A stretch of DNA of 64,000 nt from Bimastos eiseni (Eukaryota > Annelida > Clitellata > Crassiclitellata > Lumbricidae), in the NCBI GenBank assembly GCA_959347315.1, contig OY365810.1:5078832-5142831 (forward strand), read 5' to 3'. A program made the position numbers and the translations under genes. The notes under the pieces were generated by a model. It made no database searches, was not told the origin of the DNA, and was given only the letters and a program-made list of their open reading frames with translations. Shown piece after piece: positions 23,261-38,200 of this stretch. Numbering within the stretch: position 1 is the first letter of the stretch; the number at the start of each line of letters is the position of its first letter.

Positions 23261-26200
23261 ATGAAAGCAAAGTTGATGGCTTCAAAAGAACTGAGTGGAA
23301 GAACTATGCCGGATCCGACAGAACAGCGGAGAGCCAAAAACTCAGAGCGAAAGGGAACGACGGCTGCATTGATTCCTCCCGAACGCCAAGTGACCATCAG
23401 CCCATCTGCCGGCCACAAACAAAGCACAAATTCGGGTTCGACAAACTCGTCGAAAGAAAAAAGAGCAAAGCGAAGAGCAACGACGCCTGCATATACTCCG
23501 GTTGGGCACCGAGAAGCCTTTAGCTCCCGTGCCATCCGCAAAATAAGCGCAGACAACTCCAATCGAAATCTCTTCGAAACAGTGACCCGAACAAGTGAGA
23601 CAAACAATTTAGTTTCACCTGGCCGAACAGCTTGTCATAATCTAACCAGTTCGCCGGTTGGTATCACTTGACAGAGCGGAAATTAGTTGGTCTTTTAGGT
23701 CTATTGTTGAAAGAAATTATACTAAGATTAACTACCAATGCATACAAATTGCATAGGACACAAAGAGTGCTTACTTATAAATTTTATAATGTGAGAAAAT
23801 GAAATTGTAAAGGTTTATATAAAATTCATAAGCTTCTGCACAACTATTATTATATTTTATTTATAATTGAAATGGGTGCCGGAAAGCCGTTCCGGGGCGT
23901 CGCCAGAAAAAACCCACTGATTTTCAAAATCACAACTCGTAATTTCACATTCCAGACTAATTTCTATAATCCTGTTTGATTAGATTAATAGCTTCATACA
24001 TCTGAATCAGTTAGTTTTACATAAAATATTTTCTGCTAAAGGCTTCAAGCTTGGCTCTGATTCAATGAACCTATAAAATTATTTAGTGGCGGCGCTGCAT
24101 GGACGCAAAATACGCAATTGCGTCCCAAAAAAGATAAAAATGGGTAAAAATATTTCAACAAACTTTTTTAACGAAGCAAAAAAATAAAAATATTACCAAA
24201 TAATTTGTAGATAGAATGAAATGTTCAACTTCGTTAGAATACATTTACTTAGTAGGCCTACTCAAGGTATAGTGATGTTTTCCCGACTCAGAATAGCTAA
24301 TAAAAATTATAGGCACCTATATTAACGGGTTTCCATAGCGGACGATAATCAAACATTTCCTGTTTTAACATGTTCTGTTTTCAGTTTGGTTTTAAATTAC
24401 AGTTTAAAATTGCAAATGTGTTTTAAAATTCTATTTTCAATTTTGTGAAACTGTTAGATGTAGTTGTGCTGATATTTTAAGTTCACGTTGCTGAAGTTTA
24501 GTAGGGCCTACTGCAGTTTACAGATATTAAAATTAGACGTAGAAAATGTCCGACGAAAGGGATCCGCAATCACCAATAATATTAATTTTCAACAACAATG
24601 TTTAACGAAATAAAAGACACTAAAATATTTAACCAAATAATATGTAAATAGAATGAAATTTTCAACTTCGTCAGAACATATTTACTTAGTACCTATAGTG
24701 TACTGATGTTTTCGAGACTCAGAATATTATATAATAACGGCTTTCCATAGCGGACGATAATCAAACATAGCCTGTTTAAAAACGTTGTTTTCATTTTGAT
24801 TTTAAATTACAGTTTAAAATTGCGTCCCAAATTTTCAAGGCCAGCGCCGCAACTACCTATATTTACAGCAATGGTCACCTGTTGAATAATTGTGTACTCG
24901 TATCACTCGTACGTGTAAGCATAGATGCCGTGTCAATTTAAATGCTCTAACTTTGCTCTCATGGTTATTCGTCAATCCATTCATGACCAAAAGTTAACGA
25001 ATAAGTTTGTTATGTCAACAATATGTGAACATTTCCTGATCCTGTTTATCGCCCAAAAACTAGTGACACGGCGTTACGGTCCTAGGACAATAATTGTCCG
25101 GTTAGCGGCGTTACATAGAGACATTCCAGTCCTGTGTACAATAGGTTCTTCGCTTTGTCTTTAGCTCCACCTTATTTGGTGCAAACTCATTATTATCGTG
25201 CATGTATCTGTCAGGTAATTAAGTGAATATGATCTTATTGATGATAATAAAATATAACGTAATAATGTTATTAGTTGATCTACAATGTAAATAAGACAAT
25301 TTTGTTGTGCCGCACTTAATACTAAACGGTTCGGCTACTTTTGATTGTTGTTCAAGGACATCTGTAGTTAAGCCTACATTGTAAGACTGTATTGATCGGC
25401 TAGCAAACACTAATGTTTTAATCAGTTTTATCTCATCACGGCCAAGCTTCTGCATACCATTGGCTCTTACCATCCGCATTTTACGTTTTAACCATCGAAT
25501 TTATTTTGTGATGATTCTCCGGAATATAATTCATATGTCTAGGTTATGATGATGTGCTTCCTGCGGAGAAGTTCACCTCAACAAAGGTCGAACAACCGGT
25601 TAAACTGCAGATGGGCGAACGAGAACTTAAGCAGAGACCCATCACCATCATGTCCGTTCTTCGTCTAAAATACGAGAAATATCCGGAAAGGCAAGCCTAT
25701 GGTTAGCTTGAAATTTGCGGATTAATAGTTGAGGCCTTGAAAATACGCGAAACTTAGCGAAGGGCAATCCTTGCATTTAGAAATTGATGAATTATAAAAA
25801 ATGACGATGACGGTAGTGTTGGTGCTGGTGGTGTTGACGATGACGATGGACGATGATGACGACGACAACGACGACGATGACGACAATGATGACGACGATG
25901 AGGAGGAGGAGGAGGATGATCAGGATGATGATGAGGAGGAGGAGGAGGAGGAGGATTTCAGTAATAATAAAAATATTATTAAAAACAACATTTTTCAGTG
26001 CAAGTATAACGACATCAGCTGCAAACCGATCACGATTTCGTGTTTTCTGATTATTAGTAATTCTCTTCGCGATATTTCAGCATACAAATCCGAAGACACG
26101 TGGCATTATATCACCTACAAAGAGTTTTATAACCTTGTGGGTCGGGCTGCTAAAGGATTCATTTCGGTATGTACACAGATTAACATTTAAAAGTCCTATA

Positions 26201-29200
26201 TTCTGTTCTATCTTTCTTGTCAAGACAATCGATAAATACGTTTCGTGCAGCTTATCAGCAAAACGCTCTTCTACCAAAAAACCAGTTACTATTCAAAAAG
26301 TTTTTTTCAGCTGAGTCTGTTTGACGTGAGTGACGCCTTTGACACAGTCCATCATTGCATCCTTCCGCAGCCGAGTTTTGTTGCTCGGCACAAAATGTTT
26401 ATTGAATTAACTGCATTAGCCGCTTCAGAAGTTGTGCTAAGTAATCATCTCCGACAAGGGTGACGGTTGGACAGACCAATCAGATTGGAGAAATTAGATT
26501 ATTATTGACTAATGGCCTGACTGGATAAGTCATTACCATGGACTCCTCCTTGATTTTGTTTCGTATTTACCTTGCTTTTTTTAATCACCTTCATTGATTT
26601 TTTATTCGCCTGAATTTATTTCCTATTCACCTAGATTTATTTCTCTTTTCCAATCAGTTCGGTTTACAAAGATTCTCCGGCGTCGCTATTATTGGACCAA
26701 ACGCCCCCGAATGGGCAATCGCCAATTTTGCAGCAATATATGCAGGGTGAGTATGGTATATTCGTCAACCAGAACATTCATTGCATTCACAGCATTCTTA
26801 GCGCAATCGAGTAACGCTGTTAACTTGTCCAAATCGTCTAATGAAAAATTCATTCCACTCTCCAACATATCTTTCATAGCCTACTTTCGTTATTCTACAG
26901 AACTTTGCTTGAATTCTGGAATAATAGTGTCATTCTAACTGTTTGTTAATTAGCGTGTGCAGCACGAGAAGACGACTGATTGCGAGTTTGCAATGCAGGA
27001 CTATAATCTGATATTTCTGCACTAGTCAAACGGTTTATACTAAGCACTTAACGTTGGATTACGATCGTTTGACACTTGTTCAAGGAGTCCTTCATGTTGC
27101 TCGTGTTTCTTATGTTCTGCTCAGCGGAGTCGTTGTTCCTATATCAACGGCACTTTCAGTGGACGAATGTTGCAGGATAATAAAGAATACAGGGTGCAGC
27201 ATATTAGTCATCGGCTCATCTCAACAATTGGAAACCGTCGAATATATTCGCAAAAAGTCGCTATTTATTAATGCAGTCATTAAATACGGCAAAGATGACG
27301 GTGAAAAGTCAATTCGCTTTCATACGGTACGAAACAACTTTAATTTTAATGGGTTTCTAATTAGTAACTGCTATCATCCACATGCGTGACGCAAACATTT
27401 ACAGCGTCGGGCGATGTGGCGTCAAAATAAAAATCAGTTATTATTATCAAGCGATGATGTAATTGACCTCAATTTCCAACATCCATAGAGAATTTTATTT
27501 GCCATGAATTAAATAGATGATTAGAATGGTTGACCGAAAATTAATTAAGAATTTTACTCTTTCCATTTAACATTTTGCCAGATAATAAGTAGGTTACATT
27601 GATTTTGGGTTGAAGTCAATCATTGGTTCTATTTTGCAGTTTTGATCTCCGCTCTTCGACTGGGTTGAATTTGGTTTAGTTGAAGCGGCTTTAGATCGGT
27701 ACATGAATGGAAGTTAAAAGACGTATTAAATTATATGATAATACTTTGCTTTGACTACATTGAATAGCACTGATTGGATTAAAGAATTTCAAGTGGCATA
27801 TTGTAGTTCATTGCATGATTTCTTTGGCACTAAATATTTTATAAGAATTGTTAAAATCCGAGCAACTGCTTGTTTGTGTGTCTAGTGGGAGAAGCTGTTG
27901 GCGATGGGAGACATAGTTGACGATGAACGTCTCAATGAACGAATTCAATACCAGGCTCCGAATTTATGTTGCACCATCGTTCACACGGTAAGCGGACAAT
28001 ACTTATTTCTCAATATGCCTCACAAAAACGTCAAGATACAATGGTAGATTATTTGAGTTTATAACTGTGAAGAATCCAATCTGGACTAGGTTTATCCTGT
28101 TGTAATTGGCTCTATTTTCGTTGGCGCAGCATAGGTTTGTGGTTGTGGTTGCAGAGGTCGCAATAGACAATTTTCATAACCCAACCCATCCAAAATGTCG
28201 ACCCACCGACAGTACATACATGTATGTGTGTGACCCAATCCAACCGAATTCGTGAGTCGACCCGTGGACAACTCTGTGCGGTTGTACTGTTATGCTCCAT
28301 AGAATTTGGCTGAAAATTGTTGAGCTTCACTGTTCTGCACAATCTACGGCACAGGTTCTTCTGATAGTGAGAAATTCTTAAAAGCTTGCAATTCAATGCA
28401 AGTCAATGCAATACCTTATAAAACAACACAACCATGTATAGTGTTCTTGCTTATTCTTTCAGCCTGGAACGACAGGACCCTCAAAGTCCGTCATGCTTTC
28501 TCAAGACAACGTAAGATCTCACATCGTGTTGAATGCATTGATTGTCATGAAAATACATCGCATTTTAATTTCACTTATCCCGCGCGCTTATTGACGAGAA
28601 AATTATTGTTATACACTAATCAATTTATTCTATAATCCAAAACCATGTGCCCAACGTTCAACTCGCAAAAAACGGCGTTTGAAAATTGTGGCTAAATTAC
28701 ATGGGATGTGGAAATCTCAATGGACCTAATTTTTATGAAAGTAGCAACGACGGCATGAATGGGTATGACCACACCAACAACTAGCAATATTCAGCAGTAA
28801 CAATATTCTTCTTCCCAAAAATGATGACTATTTAATCCTGCGATTTCTTATTTCCTCAAAAAATATTAATATTGATGATCATGGCGACGATGATGTGGAA
28901 GATGTAAATTAGAATGATGATGATGCTGCTGATTAGATGATAGGATCTCCGCCCAAGAATTATAATCATTATTAATATTACTTTTTTTGCCCTGAGGCAA
29001 TAGACAGTGGCTTAGAGATTACTAATATAGAGACTTAATTGTCCTGAAGGTTTCGTCTTCTGAGGTCAATGGCAAGACGCCCATAAGAGCGACTAGGTTG
29101 TATTGTTGGATACAAACAGAAAGACGCTGAAAGAGAAAGGTCGTCTCACGATTGTCGCCACTTATCAGAAAAGTCCGGCTACCGATATCGCTGATGAAAT

Positions 29201-32200
29201 CAAACGCAATTATTATTATTATTATTATTATAATTTTTTTAAATTTTGTTTACTACTACTACTATTATTGTTATTATCATCATCATCATCGTCGTCGTCG
29301 TCATCATTTCTATCGTCATCATCAGAAACATCATAATCAACATCATTATCATCAATATCGTTGTCACAATAATTATTAATGCATAATTATTATTATAATA
29401 ATTGTATAATAATAATTGAAGCTAAATGAAAGTTTTTAAATTACTGACAATTGTTCACAATTATGGCAACAGTTCTTGTTGAATATATACTTGTATGGGA
29501 GCATCGTTTAATATATAAAAGCTTTATCAAGCTCAGTAGAATATTAATGATATTGTAGCTCATTTGGACAGCTCGTTCACTGGGGAATCGGATGAACTGT
29601 AGTCATGCGACTGGAGTTATTGTTTCCATAATGGCTTATGCACACATAAGTGGACTCGTCTTTGATCTCTATGTACCTCTGGTGTTCGCCTCAACCGTCT
29701 ACTTCCCTCCATCGCTGGTATGCATTCTGTGAATGAGCTAGCGAGTCAATGAATGAGATACTGCTAAGAATAACTTTATTAAAATATTGGCGTATTCTTC
29801 GACCTAGACTTTTGACACAGTGAATTGTGAAATTCTAAAAAAACTAGAACGTTAGGAGATGAGGAATATGGGTCTGGTCAGGATTAAGGCTTACTTAAAA
29901 GACAGAAGTGTTTGGTCATTCCAGCTTCTATTTGAGCAATATTACTTTTCATCGATCCAGCTTTTAGTTGGGCATACAACTTTGTGTCAATCCAGTTTCA
30001 ACTTGAACACGATTATTTTCATTGATCCCGCTTCCACTTCAGCAGAATTTCCTCATCGATAGGCCTACCGCTCTTATTTAAACATGATTCTTTTCATCAA
30101 TGCAGCTTCTTTTTACAGAAAATTATTTTCTTCACTCCAACTTCTGAATAATCATTAAAAATTTCATCAATGCAGCGTCTAATTAAACAAGATTCTATTA
30201 ATTATTCCAGCTTCGATGTAAGCAAGGATTCCACTCATCTGTCAAGTTTCTGTTTCAAAGTGAGAGAGCATGATAGTTGCAAGAAAATCCCAAATAAACT
30301 ATGGTTTACCAAAGTTCGTTATACGCACAAAACAGACATTGTTCGCATTATAAATAATTTACAATATTGTTACTATTAATAAAAAAAGTTATTGGCTAAT
30401 AAGATGCGACATTTTGACTGACGATATTATTACCGTGCGACTTTATTAATGTGCGACGTTTTTGATTGCGATATATTGACTTGTGATATTAATATCGTGC
30501 GACATTATTAACGTGCGACCTTTTCAATTTCGACATTACGACTTGCGATATTGTTGTCGTGCGACATTATTAATGAGCGGCATTTTAATTGCGACATTTT
30601 AATTGCGACATTTTTATGCGCGACATTTTCCTTACGACATTTTCATAGTGAACCCTCTATAATGGATATATTTAAAAGCTTCTGGGAGTAAATTGTGGAG
30701 TCCCACGAGGTTCCATATTAGGTCCACTGCTGTTTCTGTTATATTCAAATGACATCCAACTTGCATCATCAGCTCTGCAATTTATCATGTTCGAAGATTA
30801 CAATAATGCATTCATGTCGATTAGCTCACTCTTTGAACTAATTAATAAGTTTAATGTGGAAGTTGAAGGGGCTTGGGCGTGCTTTACAGCTAATAGACTA
30901 TCATTGAACCTAACTATGACAAATTATACTAATTTAATGCAAATAGGAGATTGCTTCTGCTATTGATTACTCGTTCGTTATAATTATTGATAATCAAGAC
31001 ATAATTCTTCTATGTTTTTGCTGGTCTACATTGATGATCAACTATCGTGGAAACAACACGTAGGATATATTTCGCGAAAATTGGTACAACTATTGGCATA
31101 ATACCTCTGCTCTGACACATTCTACCTAAAAATATGCTTCTAAACTTATATAATTCCCTGATCCACCTTATCTTTCGTATCGTAACCGTTTGCTCTTCTA
31201 CTTTATCCAAGCGTTACAGCAGCTATAGGCCTAGTTCAACTTCGAATAATAATATATAACACAGTATTTCAACTCTTGTACTATTTATTTTATAATGTAA
31301 AACGCACTTTCAGCATAATGTTGCCGTCATCTAGAAAATATTGTAAGAGCACCAAAATGAAAAAAAATTGCTAGTACTCTACTAGTATTCGACTATTAGC
31401 AATCATAGCATCTCATTGGACAATAAGCTTTAGCACCAGAATTGTATTGGATGTAAGTGCAAAATATTACGGCCATTCCGGTACAACTAAAATCAAGCTT
31501 TAAAAATGCAGTGCAAAAACAAATAGCTCAAAAATATTGAAATCACAAAACTAAAACTGCTCAAAATCCTAGTTTTTACACTAACATTGAAATAATCTTT
31601 ATTTTTGCACAAAGCAGAACTAAATGACGACCAGAACCAAAGCGACAGCAGTCCTCCGTGCAACGGCCAGATGACAAATCAAAATAATGCTACTCTATAC
31701 GCATAAACAACTTTGTTTCAGTTTAAAAGCAAATTCAAAACCCATCTATTGATCGATCAGAATCTTTAAGGCAATGCTATATTACTTTTTTTAATAGATT
31801 TGGTCTCATTGTGTGAGACGAGCTTGTTAATTGCTATATGTTAACGATTTGACAAGTTGAAATTGATGTTATCATTGGAAGGTTCTCTGTGAATTGACTC
31901 ATTGTTGCCTAATTGGTTCAGTTGTCATTGTTCACCGCATGCGAAGTTACTTTACTGTTTATGTGATCGTTTTATGTATCATGTATTTTGTTGGTGAACA
32001 ATAAAGCATTGATTGATTGATTGATTGTTTGATTGATTGATTGATTGATGCTCAGTCATCAATCAGTCAGTTTATTAGTTGGAAGGTCAGTTTGTCCAAA
32101 ACGTAACTGCTGAAAATTTGCAGTTGCAAGCTAGTTTTTAAAATTCATTTTTTAGAATCAGTTGTTCATGCGCAGTTTTTATAATGCGAATTATAAAATA

Positions 32201-35200
32201 ATAACTCATTAACTATCCAATGAATATGTTTCTATGGGAAAGAATATCATCGAATGGACAAGGGATGTGCACCCGACCGTGGTGTACGCACCATTTCTGT
32301 TCTTCGAAGAACTGCGGTTTAAAATGACATCCCATCTTACACGATCCTACGTCGCGCGAATTATCTACTGGTGGGCCAACTCAGTCGGCCACAGAGGATA
32401 CGAAGCCATGATAAGAAGGTTAAGCAGTTCAATGTCCAGATATTTTACATATTTATATTTATGTGAGTGTCATGCACAGAGCAGGACATTATTTTGCATG
32501 CTCACTCAATTTTGCACTTTCGCATGAAAATTCTGACAAGTTAATGCAATAGAACTACCGACTGTTTGATTAAAAACTGTGTGAACCTATCATTGTTCGG
32601 GTCTGTATATAGCTAATGTCATTCTTTCCCGACTTGATGCTCTCCTGTTTTGAACTGCTTATCAACCATAATGATCCCATTTTCTCATTCTCTCTCGTGT
32701 TTTCTCTCTGTCTGTCTCTCTGTCTCTTTGTCTCTCTATCTCTTTCTTACTCTATCTCTCTCTGTCTCTGTCTGTTTGTCTCTCTTTCTCTCTTTTACTT
32801 TCTCTCTCTCTGTATCTTTGTATGTCTGTCTGTCTGTTTTTCTGTCTCCATCTCTACTGGATATAGGGTCTACATCTGTAGACTAAACCTTGGTGCATCA
32901 TCTTTTTATAAAAATGTTTAAATACGTTTACAAATGCATTTAGAAACAGGCTGACTGGCTTATTGTAGGACTCGATCACTCGATAGTCACTGATTGACTA
33001 TCCAACTCACTGACTGGCTGATTGGGAAGTGACTCACCGACTGGTCTAATGACTGAAGTGATTGACTGAGCAGTGATTGTCTGAACAGTGATTGGCTGAG
33101 TAGTAATTGGCTGAGCAGTGATTGTCTGAGCAGCAATTAGCGAGTAGTAATTGGCTGAGCAGTGATTGGCTAAGTAGTAATTGGCTTAGAGGTGATTGGC
33201 TGAGCAGTGATTGGCTGAGCAGTGATTGGCTGAGCAGTGACTGGCTAAGTAGTAATTGGCTGAGTAGTTATTGACTGAGCAGCGTTTAGGTGACTCACTC
33301 GCTGACTCACCTGATCTGCTTTCTCATTGGACATTAGCAAGAGATATTGGTTTGTCCGTAGGCGGTCCATGCCAATCTGTTGGTCGCTGGCAAATGCTCT
33401 CGTTTATGAGAAAATCCGGATGAAGTTCGGTTTAGAGAACAGTCATGAGATCTTCTTCGCTGGTCGCATGCTTTCTCCACAAGCCTCCGAGTTCTTCACC
33501 TGTCTCAACATTCCAGTACTCGAGGTTTACGGAATGGTGGAAGGCACAGGTTGGAAGAGTTATCTCTAGACTTTCTAATGCGCTAAGTTGAATGTCACAG
33601 TTCTGCGTTTAGCAGGGATCACGTTCTATGACTTGCATCTTAATGTCTTCAATAAAATCCCTGATCTTACGTTAAAGGAACTGTTTCTATGCCTTGACAA
33701 ACTTTACCTTACCTTATGACAGTCCTTAAATAACCATAGAGTTGAATAGTTCACCTTAAGGCAAGGCCCTATCAGTGATTGTTGGCACTTGGCCTTCAAA
33801 GACTAACGACAATAATTATTAGCTACGTTGCTTCTTTCGTTTGAGTCTTGGCCATTTGTTCCATCTTGGAATGTCCGTGCTCTTAGGTCCTATCACGGTC
33901 GCAGCGAGGCCAGATATATTCCGTACCACATCCGTTGGGAAAATATTAGACGGCTGTACCACCAAAATCGTACGACCAAACGTCAACGGAATTGGAGATG
34001 TTAGTAACCTCAGGTCGTCCATAGATATATCAACATTAACTCCGACCGATAACATAGTACATGTACCTGAGAAGAAATTGAATTGTCGTTTTAAGCATGA
34101 AACCTAAATAACTAAGATACACCGTTAGAGAGAAAGAACTAACGGGTAGAAAATTGGGTTCATATAATTTACTTTTAGCAGTCCTACTGCCAGTAGGCCT
34201 ATAATTGTGACTTACCAATTTATTAAGGGAACGAGAATAAAACTAAATACTAAATGGTTTAAATTAAACAATAATGCAAAAAGGCATCATTCGGTTGTCG
34301 CTTATAGTATGTTGAGATAAATTGGTGTTAAATGCGGTCGAGAAATTTAATGTGACCGGCCTAAAAACGAGAAATCAAGCCGTGAGCTGTAAACACGTTG
34401 AAACAGACTAACCAAATACATTTTTATGTGTTTCACATATTACATAGAACGTTTATATCTGGGTTAAGAATTAGAAAGTAGTTAATATGACCCGCTGAAC
34501 GATCGTCGTTCACAACTCTACAATGAATTGTCGATGCAAGGCACTAAAGGAAACACTGAACGATAAGAGACAGCGCGTGAAGGTTTATAAAGTAACAGCG
34601 ACTTGTGAAATCAATGTTTTAAACTTGTAGATGCTAGTTCGAGGTCGCAACATCTTCATGGGTTACTTGAATGAACCAGAGTTGACCAATGATGCATTTG
34701 ATAAGGATGGGTGGTTCAAAACGGGTGATTTGGCCAGGAGAGACGAAGACGAATTCATATATTACTGCGGCAGGGTATCAGGTATGATAAACAATTATAT
34801 AATTCGTCTCAGGTATGATGATTGATGTCAGCTTGGTGTCAGGTACTAATTGATCGCTGGCGGACTAATGATCAGCCTCAAATGGGCCAATTAGTCCCAG
34901 ATTGGTTAATTTGCAACATGCAAGTTTAGTCTCAAGTAGTCTCTAATTTTATTAGTCTAAAAGTTATGTAATTAAATTCACGCTTGCACTTCCTTGGCTA
35001 ATTAATTAAAGACAAGTCAATTGATTGCATGTGAATTAATCTGTCTCATGCAGGCTTATTTCTCTCAGAAAAGTAAAAAGAAAAACGAATGGTACAATAT
35101 GCCTTACGAACGGTCAAACATATTCAGTAGCTTGATACATTGCGTATTGATATGAGGAGATTAGAATGCTTCAATTAGTTCAACTTCTACAGCGGCGATG

Positions 35201-38200
35201 AAGTGATGGTATAATATTTAAAAAGAGACAGTCTAGTTTGTTCATCATATTTTGCTATATTTACCAATACAACAAGACGCGTGATGATTGTGCAATTAAG
35301 CATTTTCAAAATGGATATTAGCAAATAATTGTAAAACAATCCTATAAGTTCTGATTTATGAAGTAGTTTCTGATTTTGTTTCGCTTCATCTTTAGCATTG
35401 GTGACTTTAAAAAATGGCGAATCGATATCTCCTGAACCGATTGAAGTTATGCTTCGAGAGGCGCTTCCGTTCATTGGAACCTGTATGTTGGTTGGACATG
35501 GCAGAAAATACTTATCCATGCTGCTGGCAATTAAGGTAACGCGCCTTAAGTCTTCAGGTTTGGCCTCAACTTCAAATAGTTTTGCAGAGACAAATGTTGT
35601 ACCAAGCAGAAATCAGTGCATGCTATTATTTTTTCTAGTCTTTATAGAAAGAATATCAACTTTTATTTAAAAATACTTTCACACCGTATAGGAATTCAAT
35701 GGTTTATATGATCGAGGTGTATATAAACCTGCTGATTGCGTATGGGTTCAAGAGCCTCTCTTAGACTACCTTGGGTCCACAGCCTTGTTATCTTTGGCGT
35801 AGTGATGAACTAAGCTATTGCATCACTAGCGCAGATCTTGCTGTCAGGAGTGGCAGTTTCTATTTCTCTTGCCCATCCTCGTGTCCATTTTTTTCAAGCC
35901 CTATGCAATACGACGTGATCCAAACCATTCCGGTAGCCCTATAGTGTAGTGCCATATGCTGCTTCGACCCGATGGGCGTTTGGTCAAGAAACCATTATAC
36001 ATCCGTCGGGATTGTCTGCCAGCAGACAGCTCAATATGTGAGCATCTATACCATATGCTGACTAACGACTTTTCTCTGCGATCTACTCTGCCCCTAGATG
36101 GCGCTCTCATTCGTACCAATATTATCAAGACTGGTTGAGAGAATCATCATCCATTCATATATACATATATATATATATATATTATATACCCCACATTCCA
36201 AGAACCAACGACAGCAAACCAATAATATTGATGGACCAGTTTCCTTTCCGCCCGACTGGGTCGACAACAGCGGCAAAAATCGACCTTTTACAGCAAATCT
36301 CCTCTTTGCTTTAATCTAATGAATATGTTGTGATTGTATCATTGGATTATTCTAAGGCATTCGATACTGTCCGCCGCCACTCGTACAGCTGGATGATCAA
36401 TTATTACAACGATAGGAGCTACATTACCAAACACCTGGGTACAGATTCGAGGTCCAGGGTTCTGTACTGGATCCTCCATCGTTTGTTGTATTAGGCTCAG
36501 ATCTCAATCCGTTTCACAGTCAGGATGTCACCGTCAAATACGCTGATGATTCGTCTCTGCTTGTGGGATCTAGCCAAGTGGTTACGGTGACAGAGGAGTT
36601 CGATCACACGAAAATTGGGCTAAGAGTAATAATCTCCAATTAAACCCCGCCAAAACCCGAGAACTGGTCATATTTAGAAAGGGCGTGAGCCACCAGGCCT
36701 GTCCATCACAAATTATTCCTGGAGCAGAGAGGGTTAAGGCAATCCGAGTTTTGGGTGTGATCATCAACTCTGACTTTAGAATGACCACCCTTTAGATGAG
36801 GTACTATCTTCTTGTGCTTCATCCACGTCCACAATGCGGGTCCTTCGCTCCCTGCCTCGTCCATCCACCAAGTGGTTAAGTCTACCACAGCTGTCTCTTT
36901 AATGTACGCCTCTTCTGCATGGTGTGGGTTTACAAATGCCAGGGACTGCACCAGAATTCAGCATCTCATCAACAAGATGATACGATGCGGATATCCTCCC
37001 TCCTCATCACCGACTGCAGAGAATCTGGCTAGAGAAACAGATGGGCGATTATTTAGGGCCATTTTAAATTACTCTGGTCATGTCCTGAGGAAACACTTGC
37101 CTGCACCTCGTTCCAGCCTTACCACGCATGGACGACCGCAACTTCATGCCTCGCCACCTATATAGAGATAAGTTTTGAACTATGAGGAACTGTAGAATAA
37201 CTTTAGGTGTATGACTCTGGGGCACAGATTGTACTAAATTTAACTATGTAAATTAAGTCGAGGTACGTCAACTTGATTGTGATTAAACGAATATTGAATT
37301 TAATTGAATTCTCCCTGGGTTGGAGACTACACGACCGTTTCAATCCACAGTTTATAGTGCACGGTCTGATCACGGTCTCGTCGCCCTCTTTCTTCAGGGT
37401 GTGCCACTAGTTCTTAATTAATCCTACGGGTTCCACTACCAGAATCGACCAATAAATGCAACAGATTACTACCCTTTGATTAAAGGCATTTGTGGTGAAA
37501 AGCTTTGTATTAGTAGACGAAAGTTGCATTGCATTGTGTCAGTTCTATTTGACTGTTAGTTTGTCTCAATGTCTCTCTTCTTTCATTAGGCATTACCTAC
37601 TTTCCAAGTAGCTTCAGCTGAGTTACTTATAAAGTACAATCATTTGACTTTTTTCATTTGACCGCTTCCAGACGGTAGTGAACTGGCAGACGTTCGAAGT
37701 AACGAATTTCTTAGCTCCGGATTCGCAAAAGTTGTTTCAGAAGATGGGATACAAAGACGATAATATCGATCGGTTTCTGAAGGATCCGGATAAACGAATT
37801 CTCGACAAAATCCAAGCGATAATCGATAGATTGAACGCCAAAGCGATACCCTCTCACAGAATCGGGAATTGGACGATACTACCTCGAGACTTTACCGTTC
37901 AAAGCGGCGAAATGAGTCTGTATCGCAATACTTTCTAATATATTGTAGGCTACTATAAATGATGAGCTAGATGATACTATAAATGATGAGCTAGATGATA
38001 CTATACATGTTGAGCTAGACGATACTATAAATGATGAACTTGATGATACTATAAATGATGAGCTAGATCATACTATAAATGATGAGCTAGATCATACTAT
38101 AAATGATGAGCTAGATGATACTATAAATGATGAGCTAGATGATACTATAAATGATGAGCTAGATGATACTATAAATGATGAGCTAGATGATACTATAAAT

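Larger units (their letters stand above)
29790..32050 (+). mobile_element. CR1/L2-like LINE relic split by a repeat insert
   Basis: The 5' block 29790-29920 reads GVFFDLDF, then ILKKLE-like and [13 protein letters not shown]. The 3' block 30670-31230 reads [30 protein letters not shown] (a damaged FADD), [32 protein letters not shown], then [14 protein letters not shown] sequence. It ends with ACAATAAAGCATTGATTGATTG at 32000-32050, a microsatellite tail typical of CR1/L2 LINEs. About 750 bp of other repeats (29920-30660) sit inside the RT. It occupies intron 8 of copy 2 and explains why that intron is 2.5 kb against 0.6 kb in copy 1. Confidence 0.75.
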
